From positions 1 to 57,085 of the forward strand of contig JACQZH010000018.1 in the NCBI GenBank assembly GCA_016213925.1: DNA of 57,085 nucleotides. The letters run 5' to 3'. Under the pieces are notes generated by a model. That model saw only the letters and a list, made by a program, of their open reading frames with translations, ran no database searches and had not been told where the DNA came from. Position 1 is the first letter of the stretch. Every line of letters begins with the position of its first letter. The DNA is from Candidatus Omnitrophota bacterium (GTDB lineage Bacteria; Omnitrophota; Gorgyraeia; B26-G9). Made by a program: the position numbers and the translations under genes. Shown in pieces: positions 17,265-26,067 of this stretch.

Positions 17265-18785
17265 ATGCCGGGAAAAGTATTTATTGCAGGAGCCGGTCCG
17301 GGCAATATCGGATTAGCGACGCAAGCGGTTATTGAGAGTATTAAGCAGGCAGATGTAATTGTCTATGATTATTTAATCTCGGATGAACTGTTAGCTTTTA
17401 AACAGCCGCAAACCAGGTTAATTTTTGCAGGTAAATTTCCGGGAAAACATACTTTTAGCCAGGAGAAAATTAATAAAATAATAATAGAAGCGGCTAAAAA
17501 AAATAAACAGGTGGTTCGTCTTAAAGGCGGAGACCCTTTTATATTCGGCCGTGGCGCGGAAGAAGCTTTTGCCTTGGCTAAGTCCGGCATAAAGTTTGAG
17601 GTTATTCCGGGAATAAGCTCTGTCAATGCTGCTGCTGCGGCAGCGGGAATCCCGCTTACTCACAGGGGGGTATCTTCCGGGGTTACTTTTGTTACCGGAC
17701 ATGAAGATCAGGCTAAGAAACAAACAGATGTCGACTGGAGCTCTTTAGCGAAGCTGCGGACAACCTTAGTTATTTTAATGGGGATAGCCCGGATTAAAGC
17801 AATCATGCGTAAGCTTATTTGCGCTGGAATGAACCGGTCGATGCCGGTATGCGTAATTCAGTGGGCAGGCTCTTCCAGGCAAAGGCTTGTCAGTGGAACG
17901 ATCGCGGATATTGCGGAAAAGGTCAAAGAGCAAAAGATATCACATCCTGCGGTTATTATAATCGGAAAAGTTGTCGATTTGAGAAAAACCTTGAGCAGGC
18001 ATATCTTTAAGCCGCTTTTGGGATTAAAAATATTAATTACCCGGCCTCTTGGCTTTGCGCAGGAATTTAAGCAGGCATTGGAGAATCTCGGGGCGCAAAC
18101 GATGGGCTATCCTTTAATTGAAATAATGCCGCAGAGAAATCTTAACGCTGAAACCTTTAGGCGGAAAATAGAAAATAACGAATGGATTATTTTTACAAGC
18201 TGCAGCGCAGTGCAATTATGTTTTTGTTCGCTTAATAATAAAGGTTATGATGCGAGGGTGTTTAAAAATGCTAAGATTGCCGTAATTGGCGAGGAAACTG
18301 GGAAAGCTCTTTTAGCTAAAGGCATCAATGCGGATATTATGGCGGAAGATTTTACTATGGAAGGTTTGCTTAGGGCATTTAAGAAAATAAATATAAAAGG
18401 AAAACGTATTTTTATTCCGCATTCCAGGCAGGCAAGGAAATTATTATGTGAAGGCTTGAAGAAACAAGGCGCAGCTGTAGATGAAATGTTTATTTATGAA
18501 GCAGCCCTGCCTAAACAGGCAAACCCCGGGGATTTGAAAAAAATAATCGCAGAAGAAAGATTTGATCTAATAACATTTACAAGCTCCAGCTGTGTTGGGC
18601 AGTTTGTGCGTTTGCTATCCGGGGAAAAGGCATTGTTAAAAAAACAGGTTTTTGCTGTTATCGGGCCGGTAACAAAAAAAATCTTGCGTGATTACGGCTA
18701 TAAAGCTACTGTTATAGCCAAAAAATATACGGTTCCCGGGCTTGTCGAGGAAATTGAAAAATATGCAGGTAAGATGAAAAAATGA
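17265..18785 (+). CDS. cobA-hemD: Fused uroporphyrinogen-III C-methyltransferase and uroporphyrinogen-III synthase
   Basis: A 506-residue fusion. The N-terminal SUMT half shows V-F-I-A-G-A-G-P-G, V-V-R-L-K-G-G-D-P-F-I-F-G-R-G and P-G-I-S-S-V-N-A-A-A-A-A-A-G-I-P-L-T-H-R-G. The C-terminal HemD half starts near residue 248 (I-L-I-T-R-P) and ends with F-T-S-S-S-C-V and the V-I-G-P-V-T-K segment. Together they close the ring of uroporphyrinogen III and methylate it to precorrin-2, the entry to siroheme. I chose the ATG at 17265 because the family starts there; an upstream TTG overlaps the HD-GYP gene. It overlaps the next gene by 4 bases. Confidence 0.95.
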   Translation: MPGKVFIAGAGPGNIGLATQAVIESIKQADVIVYDYLISDELLAFKQPQTRLIFAGKFPGKHTFSQEKINKIIIEAAKKNKQVVRLKGGDPFIFGRGAEEAFALAKSGIKFEVIPGISSVNAAAAAAGIPLTHRGVSSGVTFVTGHEDQAKKQTDVDWSSLAKLRTTLVILMGIARIKAIMRKLICAGMNRSMPVCVIQWAGSSRQRLVSGTIADIAEKVKEQKISHPAVIIIGKVVDLRKTLSRHIFKPLLGLKILITRPLGFAQEFKQALENLGAQTMGYPLIEIMPQRNLNAETFRRKIENNEWIIFTSCSAVQLCFCSLNNKGYDARVFKNAKIAVIGEETGKALLAKGINADIMAEDFTMEGLLRAFKKINIKGKRIFIPHSRQARKLLCEGLKKQGAAVDEMFIYEAALPKQANPGDLKKIIAEERFDLITFTSSSCVGQFVRLLSGEKALLKKQVFAVIGPVTKKILRDYGYKATVIAKKYTVPGLVEEIEKYAGKMKK

Positions 18786-19933
18786 TCAATTTTAGCGCTT
18801 TATTAGGAGGACGTCCCCAAATCTCGACTGCGTTAAAGTTAGTAAGCAGAATAAAGCGCGCATCAGCGAATAGTCCGCTTGTTGTGTTTAACCTGACCAG
18901 GCGCTGTAATCTTAAATGCATACATTGTTATTCTAACGCAGAGGATAAGGATTATAAAAATGAGCTTTCTCTGGCACAGGTAAAAGCTGTGATCGACTCA
19001 TTTAAAAAATTAAAAGTTCCGATAATTTTATTTTCCGGCGGAGAACCATTGGTACGTAAAGATATTTTAGACATAATTGCTTATGCAAAGAAAAAAGGTA
19101 TCCGGTCCGGATTGTCCACGAATGGAACGCTTATTTCGGAAAAAATTGCGGCTGGACTTAAACAAGCCGGACTGGATTATGCCGGAATTAGTATTGACGC
19201 AGATAAAAATATTCATGAACGGTTTCGCGCGAGTAAAGGTTCTTTTGATCAGGCAATTAAAGGAATCCGTAATGTTTCAAAAGCAGGCATTAAGACCGGA
19301 ATCCGTTTTACTCTGACTAGATTAAATGCGGAAAAACTTGCGGCAGTCCTGGATATTTGCATCCGGGAAAAAATTTCTCGCTTTTGCATGTATCATTTGG
19401 TATATTCAGGCAGAGGGGAATTCTTGCCGAAAGATGATGTAAAAAACGCTGAACGCCGGAAAATCATAGATTTTTTGATTAAAAAAACGCTAAAGTTGAA
19501 TACTCAGGGGAATCCGCTGGAAATACTTACGGTGGATAATCACGCGGACGGGATTTATATTTATAATTATTTGAAAAAAAATAATCCGCAGCTGGCTAAG
19601 CAGGCCTTGAAGCTGTTGAAATTTCATGGCGGATGTTCGGCAGGGGTAAAAATAGTGGATGTTTCGCAAACAGGAGATATCCACGCTTGTCAGTTCTGGC
19701 AGGAGCAAGTACTGGCTAATATTAAAGAAACTGAATTCTGCAGTTTCTGGAATGATAAAGAAAATAAACAGTTAAACAGGTTGCGGCATAAACACAAGTA
19801 TTTAAAAGGCAAATGCTCCAGATGCGCGTATAAAGAATACTGCGGAGGCTGCAGGGTCAGGGCTTTTGCTAAATATAATGATTTTTGGCAGGAAGACCCC
19901 TGCTGTTATTTAACTGAAAGCGAAATTAAATAA
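18782..19933 (+). CDS. ahbC: AhbC-like radical SAM/SPASM enzyme of alternative haem synthesis
   Basis: A 383-residue radical SAM protein. The cluster motif is C-N-L-K-C-I-H-C-Y near residue 43, followed by F-S-G-G-E-P-L and S-T-N-G-T-L-I. The C-terminal SPASM-like cysteines read C-S-R-C then Y-C-G-G-C and P-C-C. The start M-I-N-F-S-A-L-L and the overall sequence match AhbC, which converts 12,18-didecarboxysiroheme to Fe-coproporphyrin. AhbD is a close alternative, but the N-terminus favours AhbC. Position directly after cobA-hemD supports the siroheme-dependent pathway. Genes for hemB, hemL, ahbAB and ahbD are not in the window. Confidence 0.8.
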   Translation: MINFSALLGGRPQISTALKLVSRIKRASANSPLVVFNLTRRCNLKCIHCYSNAEDKDYKNELSLAQVKAVIDSFKKLKVPIILFSGGEPLVRKDILDIIAYAKKKGIRSGLSTNGTLISEKIAAGLKQAGLDYAGISIDADKNIHERFRASKGSFDQAIKGIRNVSKAGIKTGIRFTLTRLNAEKLAAVLDICIREKISRFCMYHLVYSGRGEFLPKDDVKNAERRKIIDFLIKKTLKLNTQGNPLEILTVDNHADGIYIYNYLKKNNPQLAKQALKLLKFHGGCSAGVKIVDVSQTGDIHACQFWQEQVLANIKETEFCSFWNDKENKQLNRLRHKHKYLKGKCSRCAYKEYCGGCRVRAFAKYNDFWQEDPCCYLTESEIK

Positions 19934-19943
19934 GGAGGAGTTT

Positions 19944-20633
19944 ATGCGCCAGGTTGCTGTCTTTGGATTAGGTAGTTTTGGGTCAACGGTAGCAAAGACA
20001 TTGACTGACCAGGGAGTAGAGGTTTTTGCTATTGACGCGGATAAAGAAAAAGTTGAAGATATCAAAGACTATGTGGCTGTTGCGGTCGCGCTTGACGCAA
20101 CAGATGAGAAATCACTGCGCGCAATCGGCATCGAACAAGTAGATGCGGCAATAGTATGCATAGGAGAAAATGTGGAAGCGAACCTGCTGATTACTACGCT
20201 TTTGAAAAAGATAGGCATAAAAAATATTTATGGGCGTTCGGTTAATTATCTTCAGGAAGAAATTTTAAAAACACTGGAAATTACAAAGATAATTAATTTG
20301 GAAAAAGAAATGGGTGAATCCGTGGGTAAAAGTTTAACCAGCCCGAATATTCAGGCCAGCATGAAACTTTCCAGCGGGCATACGATGGCGGAGCTAAAAG
20401 TACCGAATGATTTTTATGGGCGTTCGCTAAAAGATTTAAATCTGCGCAAACGTTATGATATAAATGTCGTAGCGATAAAAAAACAGATTCCGGATATTAA
20501 TCAGCGCGGGCAGAGAATATTGAAGGAAGAGATAAATGACTTGCCTCAGGCGGAAGATATTTTAGAGGAAAATGATTGCCTGATAATTGTCGGCAAACAG
20601 GAGAGCATTAATTTGCTTTCCAAGCATAAATAA
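19944..20633 (+). CDS. RCK potassium transport regulator (TrkA/KtrA type)
   Basis: A 229-residue cytoplasmic protein. An N-terminal RCK_N Rossmann domain has G-L-G-S-F-G-S-T-V-A and the acidic residue of V-F-A-I-D-A-D for NAD or nucleotide binding. A C-terminal RCK_C domain covers about residues 140-227. Such proteins gate Trk/Ktr potassium uptake channels in response to nucleotides. The membrane partner is not visible next to it. A GGAGG ribosome site precedes the ATG by 6 bases. The following gene starts 11 bases after the stop and is probably co-transcribed. Confidence 0.9.
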   Translation: MRQVAVFGLGSFGSTVAKTLTDQGVEVFAIDADKEKVEDIKDYVAVAVALDATDEKSLRAIGIEQVDAAIVCIGENVEANLLITTLLKKIGIKNIYGRSVNYLQEEILKTLEITKIINLEKEMGESVGKSLTSPNIQASMKLSSGHTMAELKVPNDFYGRSLKDLNLRKRYDINVVAIKKQIPDINQRGQRILKEEINDLPQAEDILEENDCLIIVGKQESINLLSKHK

Positions 20634-20644
20634 GGCTAGAAAAG

Positions 20645-21319
20645 ATGAAAAGAAAAATCAACGCATTATTTTTTGTTATTATATGCATTTTTTTTATTCT
20701 GCTTATTGTGGGCAAAGAAACGATGCCAGGATTGTTGCGAGATATAGAAATTTTTTTTGCGGGAATTGGCCTGGTAACCGCGTTATATATGTTAAACTGC
20801 TTTGCGGTTTTTCGCGCGAAATTGGAACTTGCTTTGCGTCATATAATGGAAAATAATTTTGACACAGGAATTTCTCTGAAGGGGAAGGACGAATTCGCTG
20901 TTTTGGCAAAAAAATTTAACAATGCTATCAACCGGATCAATGAGTATGACCGCTTGCGCGAAATGAAAATGGACATAATCAGCCGCTTACTCGCAACTTT
21001 AATCCGGAATATTTCAGATGGGGTTATGGTCATGGATATTACCGGCGGGAAGATTAAAATAAATAAGGCCGCTCAAGAAATCTTCAATGTGAATCAGGAT
21101 GAGTTGAGTATAGACTCTGTGGTTAAATTGGCCGCGAATGAGCGATTCAATAAGCTTTATATGGATATTGTCAATGGGCGGGCAAACACCATTGCTGCGG
21201 ATCTGGAAATGTTTCTGCCGGTTTTGCGCGCAAAAGCGGTGATAGCTTTAAAAATGTTTGCGGTTAAAGACAAGGACGAGAGGTTAAATTCTATTCTTTG
21301 TGTTTTTACCAAGGCATAA
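20645..21319 (+). CDS. Membrane HAMP-PAS sensor-like protein without a kinase domain
   Basis: A 224-residue protein. Two hydrophobic helices (about residues 8-22 and 34-52) are followed by a HAMP-like linker with N-N-F-D-T-G-I and D-E-F-A-V-L-A-K-K-F-N. A PAS-like domain (about 110-220) shows N-I-S-D-G-V-M-V-M-D. No histidine kinase, cyclase or methyl-accepting region follows. It may sense a signal and pass it to a partner by protein contact; the linked RCK gene is a candidate partner only by position. Domain calls are moderate and no function is assigned. Confidence 0.6.
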   Translation: MKRKINALFFVIICIFFILLIVGKETMPGLLRDIEIFFAGIGLVTALYMLNCFAVFRAKLELALRHIMENNFDTGISLKGKDEFAVLAKKFNNAINRINEYDRLREMKMDIISRLLATLIRNISDGVMVMDITGGKIKINKAAQEIFNVNQDELSIDSVVKLAANERFNKLYMDIVNGRANTIAADLEMFLPVLRAKAVIALKMFAVKDKDERLNSILCVFTKA

Positions 21320-21370
21320 ATACGGTTAGTCTTATCTATAATCCTGGATAATTCATGGTAATCATGTAAG

Positions 21371-23461
21371 ATGCATACTAAAATACAGTTAACAAGAAAA
21401 ACTTTGTTTCGATTTGTCCGGTTACTGCAAATCACTATGAGTTTGCTTGTACTTTGCAGTTTTTTGAATGCAAAGCTTTTTGCCGATGATGTCGAAGAAT
21501 ATAACGAGTTATTATATCAGGCAAGAGCATTGTTTAACCAGGGCAGGCTTGAAGATGCGATTTCGGCATATGAAAAAGCAGAGGAGCTTTTTTTTCCTTC
21601 TAAAGAAGCTATTTTTAATCAAGCGGTAATATATAAAAATATGCGCGCCTATCCAAAAGCGGTTGAAAAGTATAAACAACTGCTTAGCATCCAGCCGGAT
21701 AGGATAATTTATTTTAATTTAGGTGAAATATATTACCTGGAGGGGATGCCTAAAGAAGCTGTGGCTGCGTTTAACCAGGCAATAGCATCAGGCATGAACG
21801 ATGCGAGAGTTTATTTTTATCTGGGAAAATGCTTTGAGGGCTTAAATGATAAGCAAGCGGCAGTAAGGGCGTATCGGGAGTCGGTTGCTATTGATGATGC
21901 TTTTGTGCTTTCGCATGCGGCTTTGGGAAAAATTTACGAGCAGGAAAAAGCATGGGCAAGCGCGCAAAAAGAGTATGAGCAGGTACGGGAACTTGACCCG
22001 AGCATAAAACAAGTCTATCCTGTTTTAGCGATGGTTTACTATAACCAGGAACGTTATGAACTGGCATTAGGAGCATTTAGGAAAGTTCAGGCTGTTGACC
22101 CCGGCAATACGCAAGCGCAGGTATTCATAGACAAGATTTATGAAAAAATGGATAAAGATAAAAAAGACGGCTTAAGCAAAAGGCAAAGTGAAAAGTTCAG
22201 TTTAAGCATAGCTAAAGAAGTGCCGCCGGTAGAGGTAAAGGATGCAATTGCGGTTGCTTTACACATAGCGGATACAAAAAATTTGCGTTTTAAATGCTGC
22301 GCTTTATTTTATATTAAAAACAAAAAAAATAACGAGGTTGTTTTTAAGGGAAACCCGGATATCCTTTATACTATTACTTTGGGGAAAACGGGGATTGTTA
22401 TTTCTAACGGCGAACAATCGGTGAATTTAGATGAGGATATTATGATCTGGCATGATAATCCTAAAGCGACATTTTTGCTTTTTGGAATTGAAGCCGGCAA
22501 AGGCGAATATTGGGCCAGCAAAACCGACCGCATCTACAGAGGAAAAATAAAAATTTCCGTTTATGAAAAAAAATATTTAAGAATAATAAATGAAGTTGAC
22601 ATGGAAGAATATTTGCGCGGGGTTTTACCCAGCGAAATGGATAACAGCTGGCCGATGGAAGCGCTTAAGGCCCAGGCAATAGCCGCTCGCAGCGAAGCCT
22701 ACAAAAAGATTCAAAGGCACGCAAAAGAAAATTTTAATTTTTGCTGTGAAGTGCATTGTCAGGTTTATGGAGGAGCTTCCGTGGAAACAGAAGCGACTAA
22801 CCGTGCGGTGGATATGACGGACGGAATTGTCGCGGTATATGAGGATAAGCCGATAGACGCGGTTTACAGTAATAGCTGCGGCGGGCATACTCAAGATAAT
22901 ATCTTCGGAGAACGCAGCGAAATTGTGTATCTTAAAGGCAGGCCTACAGCGATGCGGCCGATGGCTTTTGATTTTCCGCTTTCAGCACTTGAGCTTGAAG
23001 ACTGGCTTTTGAGTACAACGATCCCTGTTTATTGCAATAATGAAAAGTTTTCCCGCCGGAGTAATTTTCGCTGGATGAGAATCTACAGCAGGGAAGAATT
23101 GGAAGCGCTGATAAATAAGAAAATGGATATAGGCAGGCTGGTTGCTATTGACATTATTGAACGCAACCGCTCCGCGCATATTCAAAGCATCAGGATTACC
23201 GGTTCAAAAGGAAAATTTACTGTTGAAAAAGAATTGAATATCCGGCAGTTGCTTGGGGATTTGCGCAGCGGTATGTTTAATATAAATATCAAGTGCGCAA
23301 AGGACGGTTCTGCAGAGGAGTTTATGTTTTACGGTGGAGGCTGGGGCCATGCTGTGGGAATGTGCCAGGTGGGAGCGGCAAGTATGGCAGAACAAGGCTA
23401 TACTTACGATCAAATTTTAAAATTCTATTTCAATCAGATTGAACTGAAAAAGTTATATTGA
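21371..23461 (+). CDS. Exported TPR-SpoIID/LytB domain protein
   Basis: A 696-residue protein. An N-terminal hydrophobic stretch (residues 15-38) ending near K-L-F-A-D-D looks like a signal peptide or anchor. About six tetratricopeptide repeats fill residues 45-260. A SpoIID domain follows: Y-L-R-G-V-L-P-S-E-M, A-L-K-A-Q-A-I-A-A-R-S, and the C-terminal G-W-G-H-A-V-G-M-C-Q-V-G-A. SpoIID is a lytic transglycosylase acting on denuded glycan strands during sporulation, and the catalytic Glu of P-S-E-M is kept. Homologues in non-spore-formers probably remodel peptidoglycan. The repeats may bring it to a partner complex. Confidence 0.9.
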   Translation: MHTKIQLTRKTLFRFVRLLQITMSLLVLCSFLNAKLFADDVEEYNELLYQARALFNQGRLEDAISAYEKAEELFFPSKEAIFNQAVIYKNMRAYPKAVEKYKQLLSIQPDRIIYFNLGEIYYLEGMPKEAVAAFNQAIASGMNDARVYFYLGKCFEGLNDKQAAVRAYRESVAIDDAFVLSHAALGKIYEQEKAWASAQKEYEQVRELDPSIKQVYPVLAMVYYNQERYELALGAFRKVQAVDPGNTQAQVFIDKIYEKMDKDKKDGLSKRQSEKFSLSIAKEVPPVEVKDAIAVALHIADTKNLRFKCCALFYIKNKKNNEVVFKGNPDILYTITLGKTGIVISNGEQSVNLDEDIMIWHDNPKATFLLFGIEAGKGEYWASKTDRIYRGKIKISVYEKKYLRIINEVDMEEYLRGVLPSEMDNSWPMEALKAQAIAARSEAYKKIQRHAKENFNFCCEVHCQVYGGASVETEATNRAVDMTDGIVAVYEDKPIDAVYSNSCGGHTQDNIFGERSEIVYLKGRPTAMRPMAFDFPLSALELEDWLLSTTIPVYCNNEKFSRRSNFRWMRIYSREELEALINKKMDIGRLVAIDIIERNRSAHIQSIRITGSKGKFTVEKELNIRQLLGDLRSGMFNINIKCAKDGSAEEFMFYGGGWGHAVGMCQVGAASMAEQGYTYDQILKFYFNQIELKKLY

Positions 23462-23497
23462 TATTTATTAAACCCATGTGGGATAATACAAATTGCG

Positions 23498-23737
23498 ATG
23501 AAGAAAGTTACCCTTGTAGAAATGAAGAGTAAAGAAAAAGGCGTTATTATTAAAGTTGAGGGCGGACATGCTCTTGAAAAACGCCTTTCAGTCATGGGGT
23601 TAAATCTTAATAGGCGCATAACAAAATTAAGCACATTCGCGTTTCGCGGCCCGGTAGCAGTCAGAATCGGACGCAGCGTGGTTGCTTTGGGCCATGGCAT
23701 GGCGTCAAAAATATGGATAGAACTGGAAAAAGATTAA
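23498..23737 (+). CDS. feoA: Ferrous iron transport protein A
   Basis: A 79-residue SH3-like protein of the FeoA family. It shows the family's K-R-L-S-V-M-G-L core and the C-terminal A-V-R-I-G-R-S-V-V-A-L-G segment. FeoA is thought to bind and tune FeoB at the cytoplasmic face. It overlaps feoB by 25 bases, so the two are translated together. Iron uptake fits the many iron proteins encoded at 34-45 kb. Confidence 0.92.
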   Translation: MKKVTLVEMKSKEKGVIIKVEGGHALEKRLSVMGLNLNRRITKLSTFAFRGPVAVRIGRSVVALGHGMASKIWIELEKD

Positions 23738-25449
23738 AAAAAATCGCGCTTATCGGAAATCCTAATGTAGGAAAAAGTGTTTTGTTTTCCCGTCTTACCG
23801 GGGTTCGTGTCCTGGTTTCAAATTATCCGGGAACTACTGTAGAACTTCTCGAAGGCTACCTTACTGTTGATAAAGAGTTGGTGAAAGTTGTTGATTTGCC
23901 CGGGACATACAGCCTGGAAGCTTCTGCTCCGGCGGAAAAAGTAACTGTAAACATGCTTAAAGAAGAAATCGACCTGGTGGTCAATGTTATTGATGCGTGT
24001 AATCTTGAACGCAACCTTTATCTTACCATGGAGCTTTTAGAAAGCGGCGCAGCAATGATTGTTGCTTTAAACATGTTTGATGAACTGCGGCATTGCGGAG
24101 TTGCTTTAGATGTAAAAAAACTTGAACAATTGCTGGGGGCTAGAGTTATTCCTACCAGCGGCATGACCGGATTGGGGATTAAAGATTTAAAGGAGGAATT
24201 GTTTCAGGCAAAGTCACGGAAATCCTCTAAGCACACTAATGAGCAAAGGTGGGTGCGGATCGGGAAAATCATTGAAGAAGTTCAGCAGCTTTCCCACCGG
24301 CATCATAATTTGCTCGAACTATTGGAAGACGCGTCGGTTACCCATTTCTGGGGCATGGCTATTGCGGCATTAGTGATAATATCAAGTTTTAAGTTTATCC
24401 GTTTTATAGGAGAAGGGCTGATCAATTATATACTGGATCCGTTTTTTAATAACTTTTACCGGCCGGTTATTCAGCGCTTAAGTGTTTTTTTAGGCCCAGG
24501 CGGTTTTTGGCACAATGTTCTTGTCGGTAAGGTCATTGACGGCAAGATAGATTTCCAGCAATCTTTAGGCTTATTGACAACTGCGCCTTATGTGGAATTT
24601 GTCATGGTGTTGCCTTATATATTGGCTTTTTATTTGCTGCTTAGTTTTTTGGAGGATAGCGGCTATCTTCCAAGGCTTGCGCTTTTACTTGATAATGTTA
24701 TGCATAAGCTGGGACTGCATGGATTTGCGATAATTCCGGTTTTGCTTGGATTTGGCTGCAATGTCCCGGGCATTCTTGGAACGAGGATATTAGAGAGCGA
24801 GCGGGAGCGTTTTATAGCTTCGACGCTTATTTCCATAGGAGTTCCTTGCGTGGCTTTGCAGGCAATGATATTCGGCGTGTTAGGCGGATTTGGCGGATAT
24901 TTTGTTTTCCTGGTTTATGCGATTCTTTTTTGTGTATGGCTTTGCCTTGGGGCAATATTAAATTATTTTTTAAAAGGATACAGCCCAGAGCTTTTGATTG
25001 AAATCCCGCCGTACCGGGTGCCTTCTTTGAAATTAATGTCTAAAAAAGTTTTTTTCCGAGTCCGCGGGTTTATTTTTGAGGCTTTGCCTATCGTGCTTTT
25101 AAGCGTTTTGGTTATAAATATCCTGCAGCAGATTAAGGTATTCGAGTTTATTTCGATTATTTTCGGCCCGGTTCTTAGGGTACTTTTCGGCCTGCCTAAA
25201 GAAGCGATATGGGCTTTGATAATCGGGCTTTTGCGCAAAGATATTGCCGCAGGCATGTTAGCCGGGCTTGGGTTGAACGTGAAACAGCTTATGATATCCT
25301 GTGTTGTGCTTTCGATGTCTTTTCCCTGCATCGCGACTTTTATTATTTTTTTTAAAGAACTGGGGATTAAGCGCTTATTGCAGGGAATCCTTATTATGGG
25401 CATTGTTACCGCGGTAGTTGGCACGGCAATGAATATGCTGTTGCCGTGA
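23713..25449 (+). CDS. feoB: Ferrous iron transporter FeoB
   Basis: A 578-residue inner-membrane Fe(II) transporter with an N-terminal GTPase domain. G1 reads G-N-P-N-V-G-K-S, G2 includes the P-G-T-T segment, G3 D-L-P-G-T-Y-S-L, and G4 is N-M-F-D instead of the usual N-x-x-D with Lys or Met variants. The membrane part has the gate motifs V-P-C-V-A and F-P-C-I-A-T containing conserved cysteines, plus G-F-G-C-N-V-P. At 578 residues it is shorter than typical FeoB (about 650-770), mainly because the linker after the G domain is short. The start overlaps feoA. Confidence 0.95.
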   Translation: MDRTGKRLKKIALIGNPNVGKSVLFSRLTGVRVLVSNYPGTTVELLEGYLTVDKELVKVVDLPGTYSLEASAPAEKVTVNMLKEEIDLVVNVIDACNLERNLYLTMELLESGAAMIVALNMFDELRHCGVALDVKKLEQLLGARVIPTSGMTGLGIKDLKEELFQAKSRKSSKHTNEQRWVRIGKIIEEVQQLSHRHHNLLELLEDASVTHFWGMAIAALVIISSFKFIRFIGEGLINYILDPFFNNFYRPVIQRLSVFLGPGGFWHNVLVGKVIDGKIDFQQSLGLLTTAPYVEFVMVLPYILAFYLLLSFLEDSGYLPRLALLLDNVMHKLGLHGFAIIPVLLGFGCNVPGILGTRILESERERFIASTLISIGVPCVALQAMIFGVLGGFGGYFVFLVYAILFCVWLCLGAILNYFLKGYSPELLIEIPPYRVPSLKLMSKKVFFRVRGFIFEALPIVLLSVLVINILQQIKVFEFISIIFGPVLRVLFGLPKEAIWALIIGLLRKDIAAGMLAGLGLNVKQLMISCVVLSMSFPCIATFIIFFKELGIKRLLQGILIMGIVTAVVGTAMNMLLP

Positions 25450-25485
25450 GAATCGTTAACCAGGGAGATTTTGAAGGAAAAACAG

Positions 25486-26067
25486 ATGAGGTATTTTAAT
25501 AGAGTAATAATGATTTTTTGCGCAATTGTTATACTGGCATTTGCCGGTATAATTTTAATAGACAGGGCATATCTGGCTTCTTATAAACTTTATATGGACA
25601 GGACATTGGTTGCTAATGTCGAATGTAAGATTAACCAGCAGACAAAACAGAAATTGTTAAAGGTTAACTTTAATTTACAGTCCGCTATCTCGGCAGAAGC
25701 ATTATATAGTTTTGATGCGGATGAATGGGTGATAGAGGGAAGGTTTATAAAATGGAAACCTTTTCTCGGTTTATTCGGCATAAAACGTTATTACCGAGTG
25801 GAACGTTTAAGCGGCAGATATTTTGATGCTGAAAAAGAAAAAAATAGCCCTAGAGTTGTGTATGCGCTTGCTGATACCCCTGATAGGTTTTGGTTTTTAC
25901 TATATAGGCTGCAGCGTTTTTGCCCTTTCATCGATGCCATGTACGGCAACAGCGCATTTATTCCATTTGAAGACGGCAAGTTATTTAATATTTATGTTAC
26001 AGGCAGCGGGTTTATGATCAAAGATATGAGTGTTCCGAAAAAAAGAAGCTGGCTGCAAGTAGGATAA
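25486..26067 (+). CDS. Small single-pass membrane protein of unknown function
   Basis: A 193-residue protein with one N-terminal membrane helix (about residues 6-24) and a mostly extracytoplasmic beta-rich remainder. It resembles a family in Gammaproteobacteria loosely annotated as multidrug transporter or cation efflux pump, with a shared I-x-W-K, L-F-G-I-K-R-Y-Y-R-V-E-R-L-S-G-R-Y and F-I-D-A-M-Y-G-N-S core. I recall that family from memory and have not searched. A transport function is doubtful for a single-pass protein. I chose the ATG at 25486, seven bases after AAGGA. Its 3' end overlaps the convergent gene on the - strand by 50 bases. Confidence 0.65.
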   Translation: MRYFNRVIMIFCAIVILAFAGIILIDRAYLASYKLYMDRTLVANVECKINQQTKQKLLKVNFNLQSAISAEALYSFDADEWVIEGRFIKWKPFLGLFGIKRYYRVERLSGRYFDAEKEKNSPRVVYALADTPDRFWFLLYRLQRFCPFIDAMYGNSAFIPFEDGKLFNIYVTGSGFMIKDMSVPKKRSWLQVG

